64,000 nucleotides of DNA from positions 18,823,501 to 18,887,500 of the forward strand of contig NC_084673.1 in the NCBI RefSeq assembly GCF_028389875.1. The letters run 5' to 3'. Origin of the DNA: Rhea pennata. Its lineage: Eukaryota > Chordata > Aves > Rheiformes > Rheidae. The notes below the pieces were generated by a model. The model saw only the letters and a list, made by a program, of their open reading frames with translations, did not search any database and had not been told where the DNA came from. Positions 57,019-64,000 of the stretch are shown here, in pieces. Both the position numbers and the translations under genes were made by a program. Each line of letters begins with the position of its first letter. Within the stretch, counting starts at the first letter, position 1.

Positions 57019-59339
57019 GAATCATACTTCTCTTAATACAGCAAGAATCAAAAAATGGGAGACACTTTATTTACCTGTATTTCAGAGCCCTTCCAGATGG
57101 TGCTGTTCCCAGTATGCTTTTCCTGAGTTTACTGAGGCATATGAGGCACATTCCTCTGAATGTGTCAGGGATTTCCTTGTATCTTTTCATCTTTCATGAC
57201 TTTTCAGCCTCTTGTGTCTCTTTCAAAATGTGGCTTGTAAGACAGCTGATCTAAAGGCAGTCTGAAAATGTAGTCTCAGTGCCCTTCTCCAATTCTGGAT
57301 GAGGGCACATTCTTCCCTACTCTCTTGTACGAGCGATGACATTCATCTTACCATAAAGTGAATAACTTGCTGAACCAGCAGAAAACTATTTCCTGTCTTT
57401 TAAAAGATAATTTTCCTACTGGTTTAGTACTCTAAACAGACTTGCTGTATGGTCATAAAAATGCCAGAAATGGTAGAAGGAAAGCAGTGAGAGGAGTTAC
57501 AACTAGGGGTAGGGTAGAAAGCAAGACCTGCCCTTTTGGCAGCAGTTAGCCATTGGAATATAAGTACACTTAGTCTAAGTTTATACCCTGGCACACATAA
57601 TCAGATTGCATCGCACAACCTCTCTCTCTCTCTCAATTCTAAAGTCAACTAATAAGTTGAAAATCTTCCACCACTCATTTCTTTCCCAGCTTCATTTGTG
57701 GCCTATGCTTTGATATGTGACTCCTATTGTTTCAGTTATCTTAACCATTAATTTGCTTCTTCCTTTGACCTAATATGAGGGAGAACATTACACTGTGAGG
57801 CTTTTTTATTTTCCAAATCTCACAAGAGGGACTTCTTTCACTGGATAAATGTTTGTTGTTTCTGTAAAATCTGCTGGCTGTCTGGCTGGAATGGCTTGTT
57901 CAACAAGGAAACCATCTCTGCCAGTTAACACTGTTACCTTTTCTGTTGCTGAGAATTCAGAAAGAGCACCTCCCTTCATATTTCAGTGGCCTTTGCAACT
58001 AGCTTTGATTATGTCCAGCAGTACAACTATACATTATTACACTTCCTTTTCAGCACTATTTTATTCAGATCCTTTATTTCATATGTTTCCTTCCAAAGTT
58101 TTATCTGGTTTAGGGTTCAAGTATTTTTCTTCCTTTACGATTAGAGAGAGCTTTCTAAAGCTTTCTGCATGGAACTTTACGATATAGAAACAACTTTTAA
58201 AAAAGAACTCATTCTCAAATTATCTTTAGCAAAGGTATGAAGTTTTTTCTGGGCTGTAACATTTGTGTAGAACAATAATAGAACAAATTTCTTCTTTGTT
58301 TCTCAGTAGAGATTCTGTTTTAGGTTTTGTGTTCATAGTTCATGCCTAGATATGAAGAGTTCTGGGTCATACATTATAACCTTAGCCTTTGCTGTTCTTT
58401 ATGTGTCACTCATTTGTTACCCAAGTTTTGCTGGAAATTCAGCCTCAGTTACAGGCACAAGCATTTCGAAGCAATATACTCAGATAGTCTCATCATTAAT
58501 ACTCTTACAGGAAGGGGATTTTTTTTAGCAGTACAAACATCATATTCATGGACTGGTTTTCTATATCATGCCTTCATTTTACCCAACAGACAGTCTCTTG
58601 AGATGGCAATAGGATTTAAAAATAGAAGATGTCATTTGGCTCTGAAAAATATGATAAAATGGCTAACACATTCTTTGTATCTGGTACAAAGAGATATGTG
58701 TGCAAATACCCAATAATTTTTGTCATATGTAATATTGCATTTTTCATTCCACATTTTAGTGACCAGAATTTTAGTGTGTTATTGTGAACACTTCTAATAT
58801 GGCTGTAATTTTTAACCGCACATTGTTTTGCTAAAGTTTTATTCACTTGGCATCCAGTTTTATAACTGCATGTTCTTTTTTTCGCTGGAGAGCCCAGGAA
58901 CTTCTACAGTTTGGTAAATTATGAAAGAGAAAGGACTGTCGCCTCTTCCTGGATATGACCAAGCGGTTGCATGTGGGCACATTAGAATGTGTTAAGAAGT
59001 TACTGAGTCTCAGCAGGAAGTTATTGCCGAGATGCCTTAAGACTATATGTGTGCTTTTAGTCCTGCAGTGTGAAATCAGACACAATGGCTCCTTCCCCCC
59101 AGACCGTGTCTGTGTTCCTGACTCTACCTTTGCATTGTTACTGATGGTCCTCTAGCTGAGGAGTGAGTTAGGTCCCAATGAGCAAAAATTGAACCTAATA
59201 AAGTTTTTAGTATTCTCTCAGATCAAATTACCAAATCAGCTCAAGTGCCCGCTCACATGAGTGCCAGTGCCAACACAGCAAGGCAACAGATATGCATGGC
59301 AAGACAGGGTGTGTCAGTTCATGTCAGTTTAAGCTACCA
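57019..59339. other. Intergenic DNA between the LTR and the pol relic
   Basis: AT-rich with a (TC)n run near 57620. Plus-strand frames 57849-58187 and 58342-58716 and minus frames 58616-59085 are open but unrecognised. The minus-strand side could hold decayed integrase of the Ty3/gypsy element, but I could not find its zinc finger or DDE motifs. Confidence 0.4.
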
Positions 59340-60445
59340 TAAACCAGACTCTAATAAGAAACAGTACAGTTGAATATTCTGTCCTGAACCATAGATTTTG
59401 CCCACCTACAAATAGGGATGTCATGTAGATTTAACAATGATCAAGGATTCCTTTAAAAGTTATACAGTAATTCCTGATGTAATAATCTACAGATTTGACA
59501 GAATCAGTGGTCCTATGTCAAGAGAGCTCCTGACCAGAAAAAAAGCAGTTTTGTTCAAAATGAAAGGCATTTTAAAAGTGATCAAAAGTAGATCAAAACA
59601 GAGACTGTCAAAAGAGTTTTCCAACTCAGAAAAACCTGAAGTATACTTCGCTGATCACTGCAATTGTTTCTCTTTCTCACCTAACCCATGCAGGGGTTTT
59701 GCAGTGTTGAAAACCTATAAATAACCTGTCTATAATAGAAACAGATGCTTACAAAATTCTGAATATTTATATAAATCTAGCAAGCAGGCCAGTTAAGTAT
59801 TGCCTTAGCTTTCTTTAATGTTGATTGAAATTATTTTCTCACAGGTTCCCTGTCCATAATTAATTAGATTTTTCTTTAACAAATGCCTGTTTCTGTGGGT
59901 TTCATTTCACACTGTCATCCCGACGCTTATCACACACTATTTGTAAGTGTAACAGATCTTGTTCAAAGGCTTTAGCTTGCATCAGAGTTTCCTTTAGATA
60001 CAGGAAATATGCAGAGGGATTCTGTAAAGTACCGTCTCCATTAGCCTTGGAAATGTGGCGGATGCATTGCATAAGCCAAAAGCCATCACTTAGTTGCCAC
60101 AGGCTTTGTCTTGCTGTGGAAGTGCTTTTACTCCTGTCCTTTATATCCACTTCTACTTGCTAATATCCACTCACTGTGAAAAACAGACTGAACCTGTTAC
60201 ATTTTCCAGAGTACTATCCATTTCTGCTTAAGGTTCTATTAAACTAGTGTAACTTTGTTTAGTTTATCATAGTCTACACAGAATCTGTTTCTGCCTTTCT
60301 CTTCACTCCCCCTTTTTTGCTGTTACACTTCCCTGACTGGCTGGGCCTTCTTTCTTCCTCATCCTGTAATGATTCTTCCTTTTTTTGCAACAAAATTTCA
60401 AACACACAGCTGCCAAAATAACTCTTCCTATCCTGTATCTACATT
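59340..60445 (-). mobile_element. Decayed Ty3/gypsy-type pol relic (reverse transcriptase to RNase H)
   Basis: Read on the minus strand, the frames are broken by many stops and shifts, but ordered Ty3/gypsy landmarks remain. They are a possible VDTG before RT (60434-60442), FCVDYDKLN (FCVDY at 60269-60283), VMAFGLCNASATF (60051-60089), YLKE where active enzymes have YLDD (59989-60000), FEQDLLHLQ (59941-59967), AKAILNWPA, KPLHGLGEKEKQ (from 59699 downward) and an RNase H block RNYCITFKGIL (59443-59475). Order and spacing match pol. The FGLCNA-ATF and FCVDY types are Ty3/gypsy rather than retroviral. The catalytic Asp pair is lost and there are several stops, so it is inactive. I found no convincing integrase or LTRs. 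Confidence 0.8.
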
Positions 60446-63400
60446 CTTCACACAGTGCAACCTTTTACACACATCCTTCAGAATTCTGAGCTGTCTGAAA
60501 TTAGGTCTGTTTGCTGTAGCACCTTCTGCTCAACTATCTCTAACTAAGGGACTATTTCATTTTTCCTTCGATTACCTAGACAAGGAAGAGATCTGTTTCA
60601 TGCACTGTTTTGTGATCTTCATGAAAGTTTCAAACAAACTAGAATACAGCAGTTGGATAGATTACCTATAACTATCAGTAAGTCCTTTTTTGGGCAACAT
60701 AGAAAACAGAGCTAGACCTGTTTTGATGTCCTACATTAATTTTCCTGTCTTAGTTTACTCCTCATTCTGGAGTATTCTTTGGGCTAGGTAAGAATATTCT
60801 AGGGAAGCCAAGGCTCATATCTTGCAGTTCCTAACTAGTCTTCCAAATCTCTGAGTCTGGAAATAGCTGGGTAGAGGATTTGCTTTAAATACAGAACTGC
60901 AGATTTTATTTTCCATCTATCTCTGCATGCCTTCCTGAAATCTTCACTTCCAAACTTCAGGCTGTTCTGGATAATTTGATAATAATTAGCAAATCCCTTG
61001 CTTCCAGGAGTCCAGTGTCTAGTAATATTTTGTTACTTCAGATTTTGAAGAGACTTGTCAAGTTTTGATGAGAATTCTGTATTTCTGGCCATTGCAGATT
61101 TGACAGTATCATATCACCAGCATCCATGAGCTGTACATGGGCAAATACCCCTTAATTGTCATGTAAAGTTAATAAATAAACCCCTTCACACTTAGACAGA
61201 GTATTACTTACCATTGGCATACACTGAAAAGGAAATAGATTTGTCTTAGCTTCTGAAAAGAATTGAGGCAATTAGGAAAAAGTTTGGTCTCCTAAAAAAA
61301 AACCAAACTGCTTGATACTTTTATATCTTTTCCCTCAGACACCAGGATTAGTGGCTGACTTTGAAGGGCAACTGACAAAATTACCCCACAAGGTAATCCC
61401 CCAGGGAAAAGCTGACATAGACACATATGTAGAGAGTAACAGCAGGATTTGCTGATCAGCTGGGCAGACATAAGACAGCTTGCTAGCCTGCAGACAGATG
61501 CTGAAAAGAAGCAAAAGCACAAATTTTTAATGTATGGTTCCATGGATGACAGAGAAGCCAGAAACCAGTCTCCTGGAACTGGATAAAAGTGCCAGACTAG
61601 CAGTTTGTGCCAAAGCGATACTCTGTTACCATCCCCACTTCAGAGAAAGGGAGTTGTATATTTGCAAATAAATAAGCTGTTCAGCAGAATCCCGACTCCT
61701 TCACCAACTAATTTTATGAATGGGAGATGCACCTATCAGACGCTGGATGTCTGCTGCTGTTCTCCAGAGGGAGATTGGTTCCAGAGGGCATTAAGTCTGT
61801 TTTTTGAGACACCTTGGCAGAGATCTCTGTCACGAGAGCTTTGCTAAAGTAAGATTCTTCCGTATCCTTAACAGTAAAGGCCACATGTATGTGCTGCTCA
61901 CACGATCCTCTGTTTGTTGGAGCGAAAACACAAAAAGGTTAAATTATCTGTTTTGCTTTCTTATTTTTACAGAAGCTCCTACTTCAAAGGCAGTTATCTG
62001 ACCATTTGGTCCCACTACCATGAGCAAAGTATGAGTGACTTAGATATGTGGCACTCCTTAGGCAGATTATGTTCATTAATTAAGTAGTGCAGTGCAGACA
62101 GAGACTGCATCATTCTGTAACAATGGTCAGACTCGGATTTTTGTAGTTAGTAGTTTAAACAACAACAAATCATGTTGCTCTGATGATGTGTATGCCTTCC
62201 TCTATTAGACCTGATTTGTATGGTGAGGACAGGCTACTGAAAGGAAGAGAAGAGAAGGGGCTGAATTGTCCCCTGAGAGTTTATTAAATTTGTCCTTGTT
62301 AAAAAAAACAAAAAAAAAAAAAACAAAAAAAAAGAAAGAAAGAAAGAGTGAAATATTTTGTCTGTGGGGGGGAGCAGAGTCATAACTGTCAGGAACAGCT
62401 GGAACATGTATACTGTGTCATTTCTTTTTTGTGGTACTGAGTTTTTCTGCTTGGTGTGGGAATGCTACAGAGGCATGCTAGCATTTTGCTGAGTAAGTGT
62501 GGTGCGAGCCCCATGTGTAAACAGGGATCAGTCACTAGATGAGAGAAAAGGGCTGTTCTCCCAGGACTGTGGCTGTCTCTTGTATGCACCTTAACCTCAA
62601 CAGAGTTCTGTAAATTGAATGTGGGAGTAGAATTTTAATTAGACACTTTGAAAATATGACCCAGTTGAATACATATATTTGATGGCTGAAAGAGAGTGCA
62701 GCTATTGTAAACCATAAAACATTTCTTACCCTGCATGTAATTCCTGATTCCCGTGATTCCTAGATGATCGTGTGATTTTTTTTTAGAAAATAAGTTATTA
62801 TATTATGTACTTACTTAGGGCAATGGAATAGGAACTTAATGGAAATACAGTTGCCTACAGCACCCAGCCATTCTTTCTCGTTGACAGCTGTGCACTTCCA
62901 TAGCTTCAGTGGCTGAAATAACAAAGATATGCTCTGTGCTGAGGATATGCGAGAGCAGAACTGAAGAAGATGAGGAAGGACAGGGAGGTTGGAAAAAGAT
63001 GCAGAGGCAAAAATGCTCATTTCAGTGGGTTTGTTAGGTGCATGTTGTAGTATGACCATAGAAACAGAAACACCAGAAACAACAGTTGGATGGCTAACAT
63101 CCAACTTTTTAAAATTTAACATAGCTGAGTACTATACCAAAATATTATAGCAAAAAATGCAGGTTGTATGATGAGAGGCTATCTTCTAAATCAGGATATA
63201 TTGCAGGAAATGCTTAGTGTCTTCATTTCAGTTGCCTGAAAATGAATTCTTAGAGCAACACAGGGAGAAGGAGAAAAAACAGTATTGTTGTGTATGTAAA
63301 AAGGTAAAATAGAGAAGTGATTTTAATTCTGTAAATGAGTATTAGTGAAACTCCAACTATTAGAGTAGCGGATACCAATTCTGGTGCCATATTTCAAGAG

Positions 63401-64000
63401 GAAGATGGAAATAACTGGAGACAATTTAAAGGAGAAAACTATTACTCAGACACTGGAAAATGTTCTCATCATTATTTGGTATCTTTAAGGTCAGATTAGG
63501 TAACTTTTTAGAAGATGCCTTTATCTAGATTGTGTGGGAATGTCAGTCTGGATTACTGTGGTGTAATCTTCCTGGCATGGCATCTATAAATTTGTGAACA
63601 AAATAAATCCTCTTGATTCTTCCCATCTACTCCATCCTGGCTGATCCAAATAAAGTGGGTGTGCTCCAAATAAAGAGAAATGAATTAAATTAGATTAAGC
63701 CGTATGATAATGAGCTGTACAATTTGCGTAGTTTAGAGAGTTTAAAATTCCTATAAACAGGCTGTAGAATACAGAATTGTTCACTGAAAAGAGTGCTATC
63801 TGCATCACACTCCTTCAATAGGTCATACTTTGCTGTTATTACTGAAACTGAATATAGTACCTTCACAGTATTTATTTTATTGGAACTATTCAGAGAGGAA
63901 GGTACCAAGCAGGGTCCCTGAGTGAGGCAAGCACATTTGAATTCATACTAGTATAAAAATATGATCATAGTTAACCAGAGCTATGATCATAAATAACCAA
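60446..64000. other. Right-edge intergenic DNA
   Basis: AT-rich, with the A-rich tract at 62.3 kb. No exon, RNA gene or repeat family recognised. Any gag or protease of the pol relic would lie here on the minus strand but is not discernible. Confidence 0.45.
62301..62347 (+). repeat. A-rich / (GAAA)n low-complexity tract
   Basis: A-runs broken by single C residues, ending in GAAAGAAAGAAAG. This resembles the decayed tail of a retroposon, but no body could be identified. Confidence 0.85.

Noticed and set aside
59902..60150. 82-codon minus-strand open frame as an independent protein
   Set aside because: Only its second half is in the frame that matches RT (YLKE...FEQDLLHLQ). The first half overlaps the FGLCNASATF block in another frame, so it is a by-product of frameshifts in the pol relic.

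Overview
This is a vertebrate nuclear window, almost certainly from a bird. It holds one long multi-exon gene with GT-AG introns and a CpG-island promoter. It also has a CR1 LINE with the avian ATTCTATG tail and a short SINE made of a tRNA-Ile-like head joined to a CR1-like tail. That SINE architecture is, as I recall, known from songbirds and their relatives, so a passerine is the best guess, held with moderate confidence.

The only gene I can support is SMARCA1 (SNF2L), the ISWI-family chromatin-remodelling ATPase. It lies on the minus strand and covers about 53.37 kb down to 20.59 kb. I placed 24 coding exons. Every junction has GT/AG and compatible phase, and the exons sum to 3102 nt (1033 codons plus stop). 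All expected domains are present: AutoN, the two-lobed SNF2 ATPase, NegC, HAND, SANT and SLIDE. Family-diagnostic residues favour SMARCA1 over its paralogue SMARCA5. The first exon sits in a CpG island at about 52.9-53.85 kb. A first candidate poly(A) signal lies about 375 nt after the stop.

Left flank (1-20.2 kb): no recognisable coding gene. It contains a 5'-truncated CR1 (2310-3091), a diverged 135-bp direct repeat (8662 and 9822), and several isolated CpG-rich islands (about 4.5-5.1, 7.6, 11.5-11.9, 12.3-12.7 and 13.6-13.9 kb). These are separated by AT-rich stretches that look like conserved non-coding DNA.

Gene body (20.6-53.4 kb): introns are AT-rich and mostly unremarkable. They hold a 240-bp TG/TA microsatellite, a G-rich tract, a (TA)n run and A-tracts.

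Right flank (53.9-64 kb): no gene recognised. It contains a 39-base A-tract, a probable solo LTR of about 0.76 kb (56258-57018) interrupted by the tRNA/CR1 SINE, and a heavily broken Ty3/gypsy-type pol relic (RT through RNase H, minus strand, about 59.34-60.45 kb). The pol relic is the most surprising item, because bird LTR elements are overwhelmingly endogenous retroviruses.
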